From the NCBI RefSeq assembly GCF_000337555.1, contig NZ_AOIO01000026.1:1-34391 (forward strand): DNA of 34,391 nt. Reading direction: 5' to 3'. This DNA comes from Natrialba asiatica DSM 12278 (GTDB lineage: Archaea; Halobacteriota; Halobacteria; Halobacteriales; Natrialbaceae). Both the position numbers and the translations under genes were made by a program. The notes below the pieces were generated by a model, which worked only from the letters and a program-made list of their open reading frames with translations, was not told the origin of the DNA and did not search any database. How positions within the stretch are numbered: the stretch's first letter is position 1; every line of letters starts with the position of its first letter. Below are positions 23,998-31,027 of the stretch, in pieces.

Positions 23998-24022
23998 GGG
24001 ACCAACGTTACTAGACCATTAC

Positions 24023-24029
24023 TATAAAT
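24023..24029 (-). promoter_or_regulatory. TATA box of the coiled-coil gene
   Basis: TATAAAT on the plus strand (ATTTATA in the gene's direction) is centred 29 nt before the ATG at 23997. Confidence 0.6.
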
Positions 24030-24127
24030 GATACGGACGGTACCAGCTGCAATCGCCGGCTGGCGTTTGCCACCGGCGGCTTCGATGTCGTGGTGTCAGA
24101 TCGAGATACTGCGAGCGGACCGACGAC

Positions 24128-24967
24128 TTACGCGGGGAGGTCGACCCGGTCGCCGATCTCGATGATCTCGAGTTCCCGCGGATAGTCGAAGCTCTTCGCG
24201 TGGTGGTGGAGCACTTTCGGGTCCGCGGTCAGTCCTTTCCACATGTCCCAGTGGGTCGGTACCACGCGGTCGAGTTCGAGCGCGGCGGCCGTTTCGACGA
24301 GCTGGTTTTCGTCGTTGTACCAGCGCGTTCGCTTGGGTTCGCGGGTCTCCTTGTCCGGGATCTGTCCGACGGTACCGAACGCGAGCACGCCGAGGTCGAT
24401 ATCGTACGCCTCGCCGATGCGGTCGAACGTCTCGCCCGGTTTCGTGTCGCCGCCGTGAAAGAACGTGCCGGCGTCGTGTTCGAGGACGTAGCTCACGGGG
24501 TGGGTCGCGTCCGGGTCGTGGGCCGGCTCGACGTGCAGCGTGAACTCGCCGATTTCGATGGTGTCGCCCTCCGTCACTTCAGTGAGCTGGTCGTCGCTTA
24601 CGTCCCACTCGTCGGTCCAGTTTTCGTCTTCGCGCGCGACCGCGAGGCTGTCGTCGGGCGCGTAGAACGTTGCGCCCGTACTTTCGAGGATCGGTGCCTG
24701 ACTCGGGCCGTGAACGTGGTCTGTATGCTCGTGGGTCGCGAGGACGGCGTCGGCCTCGGTCACGTCCGCGGGGGAGAACGGAACGGGGATCATGCGGACC
24801 GTCCGCGGCGGGTCGCCGAGCCCGACGTAGGGATCGATGAAGATCGTCGTTCCATTGCGGCCCTTCACGATGAAGCCGTTACAGCCGAGGTACCAGATCG
24901 AAACGCCGTCCGGCGAGGCGTCTTCGACGTCGCGTACGAGCCAGTCGTTCCAGTCGCTGTGAATCAC
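24128..24967 (-). CDS. MBL-fold metallo-hydrolase, UlaG-like
   Basis: This 279-residue protein is of the metallo-beta-lactamase superfamily: THEHTDHVHG is the HxHxDH metal site, HDPDATHPVSY and HGGDT supply further ligands, and VVPTHWDMWKGLTADP corresponds to the VVPFHHDIWANFQNDP end of UlaG. The start WYLGCNGFIVK also matches UlaG's WWLGCTGIWLK. UlaG is L-ascorbate-6-phosphate lactonase, but archaeal members may act on other phosphoesters or lactones. The GTG at 24967 is chosen: upstream in-frame starts run into a promoter-like AATAACACTTA (around 25000-25010). It diverges from the SOD gene. Confidence 0.82.
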   Translation of the reverse strand: MIHSDWNDWLVRDVEDASPDGVSIWYLGCNGFIVKGRNGTTIFIDPYVGLGDPPRTVRMIPVPFSPADVTEADAVLATHEHTDHVHGPSQAPILESTGATFYAPDDSLAVAREDENWTDEWDVSDDQLTEVTEGDTIEIGEFTLHVEPAHDPDATHPVSYVLEHDAGTFFHGGDTKPGETFDRIGEAYDIDLGVLAFGTVGQIPDKETREPKRTRWYNDENQLVETAAALELDRVVPTHWDMWKGLTADPKVLHHHAKSFDYPRELEIIEIGDRVDLPA

Positions 24968-25126
24968 GGTTACCTGACTGCTGTGTGGACTGACTGGGTA
25001 AGTGTTATTGTCTCCGTGGACCGATCGCCGGCACGACATCGATACGCGGTAGTCTCGCGCTACAGAGCCGCTGCTTTCGCTCGCCGGGATAACGCTAACG
25101 GCAATCTCTCTTGGTGTCTCTCGGTG

Positions 25127-26008
25127 ATGTCGGATCAACTACTCGGGTCGGAGCCACAGCGACGGAGCATCCTACAGACAATCGGCGGTGTCGGCGGCCT
25201 CGCATTGTTCAGTTCGGTGGCGGCGGGAGCGACGGCCGAATCCGACGACTGCACCACCGGCGCATCCGGGCGTCCCGACTATCGACTTCCCGAATTGCCC
25301 TACGCGTACGACGCCCTCGAACCACACATCGACGCGCGAATCATGGAACTTCACCACGGCAAACACCACCAGTCGTACGTCGACAGCGCCAACGCAGCAG
25401 TCGAAGAACTCGACGAAATGCGAGCGAACGAGGATTTCGAGGGAATTCGATCGACGAAGCGGGACCTCTCGTTCAACCTTTCCGGCCACGTCAATCACTC
25501 GGTCTTCTGGGCGAGCATGAGTCCCGACGGCGGCGGGAGGCCAGACGGCGCCCTTGCGACGGCGATCGAGAACCAATTCGGCTCGTTCGAGGCGTTTCAG
25601 GCCGAGTTCACCGCAACCGCGACCGCGGTCGAAGGCGCCGGCTGGGCGATGTTATTCTACGAACCGCTCGCGGACGCCCTGGTGATCGGCCAGGTCGAGG
25701 ACCAAAACGAACTCGCCCATCAAGGCGCGACCCCGCTTTTGCCGCTCGATGTCTGGGAACACGCCTACTATCTGCAGTACGAGAACGACCGCGGGGCCTA
25801 CGTCGATGCGTGGTGGAACGTCGTCGACTGGACCGCCGTCGGGCAGCGATACGAGATCCTCGCCGAACTGCGGTGCGGGCTGAACTCGGAGACCGGTGAT
25901 ACCGGCAGTACGGCCACTGGTACTGACGCTCATACTGAGACGGACACTACCACCGATACCGATACCGATACCACCACTCCCACCAAAGACTCCGACCGCT
26001 CGAACTGA
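25127..26008 (+). CDS. Exported Mn/Fe superoxide dismutase
   Basis: This 293-residue protein is a superoxide dismutase with an added signal and tail. Residues 1-37 carry a Tat-like signal (EPQRRSILQTIGGVGGLALF, twin Arg at 12-13). The SOD domain runs from about 52 to 250. Metal ligands are visible as His in ELHHGKHHQSYV, His in SGHVNHSVFW, Asp and His in LDVWEHAYYL; GAGWAMLFYEPL matches the usual GSGWAWL loop. The last 40 residues are Thr/Asp/Ser repeats (TDTDTDTTTPT), probably a surface-exposed spacer. SODs of this family are mostly cytoplasmic, so an exported form is noteworthy. The start at 25127 places the signal correctly; longer frames are antisense to the MBL gene. Confidence 0.87.
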   Translation: MSDQLLGSEPQRRSILQTIGGVGGLALFSSVAAGATAESDDCTTGASGRPDYRLPELPYAYDALEPHIDARIMELHHGKHHQSYVDSANAAVEELDEMRANEDFEGIRSTKRDLSFNLSGHVNHSVFWASMSPDGGGRPDGALATAIENQFGSFEAFQAEFTATATAVEGAGWAMLFYEPLADALVIGQVEDQNELAHQGATPLLPLDVWEHAYYLQYENDRGAYVDAWWNVVDWTAVGQRYEILAELRCGLNSETGDTGSTATGTDAHTETDTTTDTDTDTTTPTKDSDRSN

Positions 26009-26078
26009 ACTCGAGACCTCGGCTGGCGTCGGGTGAACTCGATGGTCGTTGGCCGTCGGTTGGCAGTCAATAATCGAT

Positions 26079-26103
26079 GGCCAGTAGTCGGTCGCTACTG
26101 GCC
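26079..26103. terminator. Strong hairpin between SOD and dph2
   Basis: GGCCAGTAG and CTACTGGCC form a perfect 9-bp stem around the 7-nt loop TCGGTCG. It sits in the 116-bp gap between the convergent stop codons, so it could terminate both genes. No poly-T run is adjacent. Confidence 0.5.
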
Positions 26104-26124
26104 GGTACTCGTCGCCGACCGAGT

Positions 26125-27174
26125 TCACCAGGTGCCGTGGAACGTATCGAAGGAGAGTTCGTCGAGCGGTTTGTTGCCGACGGCGATTTCGTACTCGCCG
26201 GGGGTGAGCATCGGTTTGTGGAACTGCGGACCGTCGTCGGTCGTGATCCGTGGACAGCCGGTGTTGACGAAGGCGTCCATGTCGAAGTTGCGGAGTCGGT
26301 CGGGGGTGACTTCGTCCATCGTGATGAGATAGGCGTCGTCGTTGTCTTCGAGGATTTCCTGCGCCTGATCCCAGCGTCCCTGGCCGATTTTGGTGCAGAA
26401 GATGACGCCCCACTTCTGGGCATCCATGGCCTTGTGGACGGAGGCGTAGCGTTGTTTCATGAACTTCTCCGTATCTGCTGGGGTGACGACGTTGTTGACG
26501 GGGTCGGCGATGACGACGTGTTTGTCGGGGTGTTCCATCGCCAGCCCGAGGGGGTGGAACTTGCCGCCGCCGACGTAGAGGACTTGATCCGCGGGCACGT
26601 CCGCGCTCGCGTAGTTGCAGCCGAGCACCTGGCCCTCGTGGGTGAGTCGCTCGTCGCCGCGGCGGCTGTGGACCTCGTAGCCGTGTTCTTCGAGGAACGC
26701 GGTCATCTCCTCGTAGCGATTCATGTGCTGGGCCGTCGTCACGAGGCCGACGTCTTCGGTGTCGTCCGGATCGTCGAGGGTCTCTAGGGCTTCCTCCATG
26801 ATCGGGAGAACTTCGACGTTCGAGAACAGCGGCACGTAGATGACCTTGTCCGTGTTCTTCATCGGCGAGTGGCCGAAGTGGGCGAACACGTCGGTGCGTT
26901 TCATCAGGTAGGTGTCCAGGTCGCAGGCACCGTAACAGGGCTGGCCCGAGAGCATGAACGTCACGTCGTCGTCCGCGAGTTCACGCAGGTCGTCGGCGAC
27001 GGAGGGACCGCGGCGTTTGAGACCCTCCGGGAACTGGAGCCCGACTTTTTCGGCGTCTCGTTCCTCGATGGCGTCGATGATTCGCTCGAGTTCGTAGTCC
27101 CACTCGCGGTCGTGCTTGAGTTGCATTCCGGTGTTCCGAAGGTCCCCCTCGGTGTACTCCGACTCCTGACTCAT
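26125..27174 (-). CDS. dph2: Diphthamide biosynthesis enzyme Dph2
   Basis: This 349-residue [4Fe-4S] enzyme transfers a 3-amino-3-carboxypropyl group from S-adenosylmethionine to a histidine of translation factor aEF2, the first step of diphthamide synthesis. The three cluster cysteines correspond to Cys84 (YGACD), Cys186 (LGCNYAS) and Cys306 (TGCPRI), spaced through three similar domains. GLQFPEGLKRR and FAHFGHSPM are also typical. The start ATG at 27174 has a TATA-like CGTATAAC (27197-27204) about 27 nt upstream. Confidence 0.93.
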   Translation of the reverse strand: MSQESEYTEGDLRNTGMQLKHDREWDYELERIIDAIEERDAEKVGLQFPEGLKRRGPSVADDLRELADDDVTFMLSGQPCYGACDLDTYLMKRTDVFAHFGHSPMKNTDKVIYVPLFSNVEVLPIMEEALETLDDPDDTEDVGLVTTAQHMNRYEEMTAFLEEHGYEVHSRRGDERLTHEGQVLGCNYASADVPADQVLYVGGGKFHPLGLAMEHPDKHVVIADPVNNVVTPADTEKFMKQRYASVHKAMDAQKWGVIFCTKIGQGRWDQAQEILEDNDDAYLITMDEVTPDRLRNFDMDAFVNTGCPRITTDDGPQFHKPMLTPGEYEIAVGNKPLDELSFDTFHGTW

Positions 27175-27196
27175 TGACCGTCCTAACGGCCACGAA

Positions 27197-27204
27197 CGTA
27201 TAAC
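27197..27204 (-). promoter_or_regulatory. TATA element of dph2
   Basis: Minus-strand GTTATACG is centred about 26.5 nt before the dph2 ATG, consistent with a leaderless transcript. Confidence 0.55.
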
Positions 27205-27374
27205 GGCGGCGCTTCTGGGTATTGGGGGATAGCGGGTGATAGCCAGTGATTTGGGGGTCGTATTCGCGGTTCACGGGAGGCGTGCTCTTGGTCACTGCTG
27301 GTCGCTGGTGGCCCCGAGAGGGAACGGGCGGAGGTGAACGGACGGGCGGTGAACTGCCGGCTAACAATTGGATT

Positions 27375-27396
27375 TATGAAGTTTACTTTCTTCATA
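27375..27396. promoter_or_regulatory. Inverted repeat upstream of the DUF7139-like gene
   Basis: TATGAAG and CTTCATA flank TTTACTTT, ending about 44 nt before the ATG at 27440. The AT-rich spacer could serve as a TATA box for a transcript with a short leader, making this a promoter-operator candidate. Confidence 0.4.
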
Positions 27397-27439
27397 CCCG
27401 TCCCAACAGTCATAGTACTGGAGTCTAAACGGGGTGGTA

Positions 27440-28399
27440 ATGGCAGCGGAACGGCCCACAGATGGCTATCTCTTCGACCTCTACCGCCGATATATCGGCG
27501 AACCCGAGAGCAGGACGGACGTCTATCTCGGGTTCGGCCTGTTCCTCGGCGGCATCGGTCTGGCGGTCGTCGCACTGATCCTCTTTCTCTGGAGTAGTAC
27601 GTTCAGTAGATCGAACCCGGCGTACTTCACGTGGGTACGACCGGCCTACGCGCTCGGAATGCTGTCGCTTCCAGCGATGATTCTGGGCGTCGTCGTCCTC
27701 TTGCCGTCGGACCGGAAGGTCATCGGCATCTCGGGAGCCGGCGCGCTTGTGACCCTCGCGGCGACGATCGGCTTCCTGTTCGCGTACCCGGACAACTGGA
27801 ACTTCATGGCCGAACGCGACTACACCGTCGAGGTAACGGCGACCTACGCGGTCGGACTCGCGGGGATCACCGCCTCGACGGGCGCGGCGCTCGTCGCCCA
27901 CTACCTCGAACTGGCGCGCCAGACCGAGGCCGTCGACGCCGGCGACGAAGACGAGACGGAAACCGAGGACGACCCCGAGTTCACCGACGCGGACATCGAG
28001 CGCGATATCGACGCGGCCATGGAGGACGTTGAACTCTCCTGGGGCGGCGTCAAGAAGACGGAACACAAGCGGCTGAACTTTTCGAAGAACGAGTTCGATG
28101 GCGTCTCCGTCGACACGAATGTAGGGACGAAGACGACCCGATCGAGCGGCGTTGACGACCAGGTTGCGGGTCTCAAGGGGCTGAAAGGCGGCGAGACGAA
28201 GACGACGACCTCGCAGTCGACGGTCGACGATCAGACGGCGAAGTTGAAGGAACTGCGCGAGCAACAGCGCGAAGACGAGCAGTCGGCTGAGAGCGGCCAG
28301 CATGGTGGCATCGGTACCGGTGCCGGCGCCGGCGATGGCCTGTTTTCCCCACTCACTGCCCTTCTTGAACGGGTTCGGTCAGCCGTTCGACGAGAGTAG
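27440..28399 (+). CDS. Four-helix membrane protein with charged tail (DUF7139-like)
   Basis: This 319-residue protein has four transmembrane helices: about 27-51, 65-90, 96-118 and 128-155. The C-terminal half is cytoplasmic-like and polar, with an acidic stretch (165-195), ELSWGGVKKTEHKRLNF, and two copies of a VDDQ motif (VDDQVAGLKGLKGG, VDDQTAKLKELREQ). It ends in an amphipathic basic helix (LTALLERVRSAVRRE). The DUF7139 label is from memory of haloarchaeal annotation. It lies 96 nt upstream of salactin, same strand. ATG 27440 is preferred to the GTG at 27434, two codons upstream. Confidence 0.78.
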   Translation: MAAERPTDGYLFDLYRRYIGEPESRTDVYLGFGLFLGGIGLAVVALILFLWSSTFSRSNPAYFTWVRPAYALGMLSLPAMILGVVVLLPSDRKVIGISGAGALVTLAATIGFLFAYPDNWNFMAERDYTVEVTATYAVGLAGITASTGAALVAHYLELARQTEAVDAGDEDETETEDDPEFTDADIERDIDAAMEDVELSWGGVKKTEHKRLNFSKNEFDGVSVDTNVGTKTTRSSGVDDQVAGLKGLKGGETKTTTSQSTVDDQTAKLKELREQQREDEQSAESGQHGGIGTGAGAGDGLFSPLTALLERVRSAVRRE

Positions 28400-28463
28400 C
28401 GCGTGTAGCCTATTCAAACAGTAAATTCTTTGTGAATTACCGCAGATAGGATTTAGGTACATA

Positions 28464-28473
28464 GTTTTATAAT
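28464..28473 (+). promoter_or_regulatory. TATA box of the salactin gene
   Basis: GTTTTATAAT is centred about 27 nt before the ATG at 28496. It would give salactin a leaderless transcript of its own, besides any read-through from the upstream membrane-protein gene. Confidence 0.65.
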
Positions 28474-28495
28474 CTATCGGCCGCCTTGCCCAACC

Positions 28496-29518
28496 ATGGC
28501 GAAAGGCCTAGACGTCGGAACCATGAACATCCTGTCTGCACAACAGGATGGGAACGACACGGTGTTCGTGCAACAGCGCAACTCCTTCGTAGAGATCGAG
28601 TACTCGGATATGGCCGAGCAGATGCTCTCGCGAAGCGAAGTACTCCACATTCGCAAGGATGACAAGGTGTACGTCGTCGGCGACGACGCCCTGAACTTTG
28701 CGAATATTTTCAACAAGGAGACGCGGCGGCCGATGAAACACGGGATCCTCTCGAACGACGAGCAGAGCGCGATCCCGATGATGAAGCTCATCATCGAGCA
28801 GGTCGTCGGCGAACCCGCCTATCCGGACGAGAAACTGTACTTCTCGTCCCCCGCGGATCCGATCGACTCGGATCTGTCGACGCTGTACCACCAGAAGACG
28901 ATCGAGTCGTTCCTCGACGACATGGGGTACGACTCCGAACCGATCAACGAGGGCATGTCCGTCATCTACAGCGAACTCGCGGATAACAACTTCACCGGCC
29001 TCGGCATCAGCTTCGGTGCCGGGATGACGAACGTCTGTCTCTCCTACTACGCGGTGCCCGTCATGAAGTTCTCCGTCGCCCGCGGTGGCGACTGGGTCGA
29101 CGAGCAGGCCGCCCGCGCGACGGGTACCCCTGTCGACAAGGTCACCTCCATCAAGGAGGACGACTTCGAACTCGACTTCACGACGGATGTCGGCGGCGTC
29201 GAGGGTGCACTCTCGATTTACTACGAGAACCTGCTCGACTACGTTATCGACAACATCGTCTCGGAAGTCGACGAGGAAGACGTCGAGGAAGGCCTCGACG
29301 TGCCGGTCGTCGTCACCGGCGGGACCTCGAGCCCCAGCGGCTTCGAGGCCCTGTTCCGCGACCACCTAGAGGACGCGAGCATTCCGTTCTCGATTAGCGG
29401 CGTCACGCACGCGAACGAACCGCTTTACAGTGTGGCTCGCGGCGGTCTCGTTGCCGCACGCTCGGACGAGGACGTCGACCACGACGAGGAAGAGGCAGAA
29501 GCAGCTGCGAGCGAGTAA
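28496..29518 (+). CDS. Salactin, haloarchaeal actin homologue
   Basis: This 340-residue protein is an actin/ParM-fold ATPase. The phosphate-1 loop is GLDVGTMN (4-11), the phosphate-2 region [13 protein letters not shown] and the adenosine motif [13 protein letters not shown]. The N-terminal [20 protein letters not shown] and overall length match salactin of Halobacterium salinarum, known to form dynamically unstable filaments that grow from the cell poles. The C-terminus is an acidic tail ([17 protein letters not shown]). No MreB or crenactin genes are near. A four-helix membrane protein precedes it. Confidence 0.85.
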   Translation: MAKGLDVGTMNILSAQQDGNDTVFVQQRNSFVEIEYSDMAEQMLSRSEVLHIRKDDKVYVVGDDALNFANIFNKETRRPMKHGILSNDEQSAIPMMKLIIEQVVGEPAYPDEKLYFSSPADPIDSDLSTLYHQKTIESFLDDMGYDSEPINEGMSVIYSELADNNFTGLGISFGAGMTNVCLSYYAVPVMKFSVARGGDWVDEQAARATGTPVDKVTSIKEDDFELDFTTDVGGVEGALSIYYENLLDYVIDNIVSEVDEEDVEEGLDVPVVVTGGTSSPSGFEALFRDHLEDASIPFSISGVTHANEPLYSVARGGLVAARSDEDVDHDEEEAEAAASE

Positions 29519-29626
29519 CGACTCGATTCACAGCCGCAGACTCAGACTCGGACTCGAACCCAGATTCGGATTCCTTTCGGTCACACCGTTTCAGCGACGG
29601 CTCACGTTTTCGCGGTGCACCGCTTA

Positions 29627-29791
29627 CTACTCGTAGAACCGGTTGAACGCGTCTCGCCAGGATTCACGCTCTTCGGGCGGTCGGTCGTGCTCGACCGGAA
29701 TGTCTGCGTACGCACAGTGTGGACACGAGACGGTCGACGCCTCACCCAGCGAGAGTTCTTCGAGCGAGCCCTGACACCGTGGACACTCCAT
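29627..29791 (-). CDS. 54-residue zinc-ribbon microprotein
   Basis: Translating the minus strand from ATG 29791 gives MECPRCQGSLEELSLGEAST, then VSCPHCAYADIPV and a C-terminal helix (ESWRDAFNRFYE). The two CPxC pairs (Cys3/Cys6 and Cys23/Cys26) form a standard zinc ribbon. Similar small zinc ribbons are frequent in haloarchaea and of unknown role. A TTAA-containing element lies about 27 nt upstream (29818). It converges with salactin, with 108 bp of intergenic sequence between. Confidence 0.75.
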   Translation of the reverse strand: MECPRCQGSLEELSLGEASTVSCPHCAYADIPVEHDRPPEERESWRDAFNRFYE

Positions 29792-29905
29792 ACCTGACTC
29801 TCTCACGGACTCTCCTTAACTCTATTCGATACTCTCGTGAAACTGTCATCTGTGCGGGTCCTCCGTGCGCGAAGACGAATCTCGCACGAGATATTATTAC
29901 TGAGC

Positions 29906-29915
29906 ATTTGCAAAT
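29906..29915. promoter_or_regulatory. Palindrome and TATA-like site before the 133-residue gene
   Basis: ATTTGCAAAT is a perfect 10-bp palindrome. It is followed at once by CTTTTT; together these make an AT-rich element centred about 31 nt before the ATG at 29947. A regulator bound here would interfere with TFB/TBP. Confidence 0.4.
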
Positions 29916-29946
29916 CTTTTTGTATGCAACTCATGTATGGTGTTGT

Positions 29947-30348
29947 ATGAGCACCACTACGTCCGCCGATCGAGAAGTGACGCTCGACCACTGCCGCCCT
30001 GCCGACGTAACGCCCGTCTCCGTCGAGGCTGCGGCACTCGAGTCGACGGCACCCGGCCACCTCCGCGATCTGAACCGCGAGTTCGCCGAGGAGAACCTCT
30101 CGCCGGTCGAGTTGACCGTCGAGGCCTGCTTCGACGAGGATTGCTCGCTCGCGACGCAGGAGCAGGCCGATCAGCTTCGAGAGTACGTCCGTGCGGCGTC
30201 GTTCCTCGGCGTTGGAACGCTCACCGTCGCCGTCGACGACGTTGCCAACGCGGAGAAGGTCCGTCCCGCACTCGCGGCCTGTGCCGAGCGCGCCGAGCGC
30301 GAGGGCCTCGTCTTCGATCTCGAGGGACCCATCACGCTCGAGCACTGA
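29947..30348 (+). CDS. Conserved protein of unknown function upstream of METTL5-like gene
   Basis: This 133-residue soluble, acidic protein has helical text (APGHLRDLNREFAEENLSPV, QEQADQLREYVRAASFLGVG) and a strand (TLTVAVDDVAN) followed by a helix (VRPALAACAERAEREGL). I do not recognise the family and see no zinc or nucleotide motif. The methyltransferase gene starts 9 nt after its stop, so the two are likely one transcription unit. An accessory role for the methyltransferase is possible but not shown. The ATG at 29947 is chosen because the TATA-like site is about 31 nt before it. Confidence 0.7.
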   Translation: MSTTTSADREVTLDHCRPADVTPVSVEAAALESTAPGHLRDLNREFAEENLSPVELTVEACFDEDCSLATQEQADQLREYVRAASFLGVGTLTVAVDDVANAEKVRPALAACAERAEREGLVFDLEGPITLEH

Positions 30349-30357
30349 GTCGGCGTC

Positions 30358-31023
30358 ATGACAGGCCGGTCCCGGCGCGCCCTGGCTCGCGAACTCGAGT
30401 CGCTCGCTGACTTCACCGATCCCTCGCCCGCGTTAGAGCAGTATCTTACGCCGCCGGAAATCGCCGCTCACCTCGTTCATCTCGCCGATTTACAGGCCGA
30501 TCTCGAGGGACCGATTGTCGACCTCGGTTCCGGGACGGGGATGCTCGCTATCGCAGCAGCCCTCGCCGGTGCCGATCGAGTCGTCGGCGTCGATCTCGAT
30601 CGCGACGCGCTCGAACTCGCACGCGAAAACGCCGCCCGCGTCGACCGGGCTGCCGCCGTCGACTGGGTACAAGGCACCGTCACGCCACAGTCACTCCCGC
30701 TCTCTTTCTCCGGGACCGGCGTCGCACCCCGAATCGAGGACGGCGACGGTGTCACCGTGCTCTCGAACCCGCCGTTCGGCGCGCAACGCGGCAATCGCCA
30801 CGCCGACCGCACCTTTCTCGAAACCGCTCGCTCGCTCGCCGCCGTCTCCTATACGATCCACAACGAGGGCAGCCAGGAGTTCGTCGAGTCCTTCGCCGCC
30901 GACGAGGGCGGTACCGTTACGCACGCCTTCCGGGCGGCGTTTCCGATCGACCGCCGCTTCGAGTTCCACACCGAGGCGAGTACCGAACTCGCGGCGGAGG
31001 TCTTTCGGATCGAGTGGTCCTGA
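30358..31023 (+). CDS. METTL5-like RNA methyltransferase
   Basis: This 221-residue class I SAM-dependent methyltransferase has LEQYLTPPEIAAHLV near the N-terminus, motif I DLGSGTG (55-61), an acidic D79 at the end of beta-2 (VGVDLD) and the catalytic NPPF (137-140) followed by GAQRGN, as in METTL5 (NPPFGT). NPPF marks adenine-N6 methyltransferases; eukaryotic METTL5 modifies an 18S rRNA adenine. The archaeal target is presumably rRNA. Eukaryotic and archaeal relatives can need a Trm112 partner, which is not encoded nearby. It ends four bases from the convergent permease gene. Confidence 0.87.
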   Translation: MTGRSRRALARELESLADFTDPSPALEQYLTPPEIAAHLVHLADLQADLEGPIVDLGSGTGMLAIAAALAGADRVVGVDLDRDALELARENAARVDRAAAVDWVQGTVTPQSLPLSFSGTGVAPRIEDGDGVTVLSNPPFGAQRGNRHADRTFLETARSLAAVSYTIHNEGSQEFVESFAADEGGTVTHAFRAAFPIDRRFEFHTEASTELAAEVFRIEWS

Positions 31024-31027
31024 GCCG

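Noticed and set aside
22189-24027. Plus-strand frame of 612 codons and a Ser-rich frame (22568-23458)
   Set aside because: They are shadows of the acidic repeats of the coiled-coil gene. The Ser-rich protein is what the antisense of Asp/Glu/Ser codons gives, and there is no family likeness.
24200-25126. Upstream extension of the SOD frame
   Set aside because: The extension is antisense to the MBL-fold gene. The Tat-type signal begins at ATG 25127.
29627-29791. The small zinc-ribbon protein as the Trm112 partner of the METTL5-like enzyme
   Set aside because: Its two CPxC pairs and C-terminal helix do not resemble Trm112 sequences, and it is in a separate, divergent unit.
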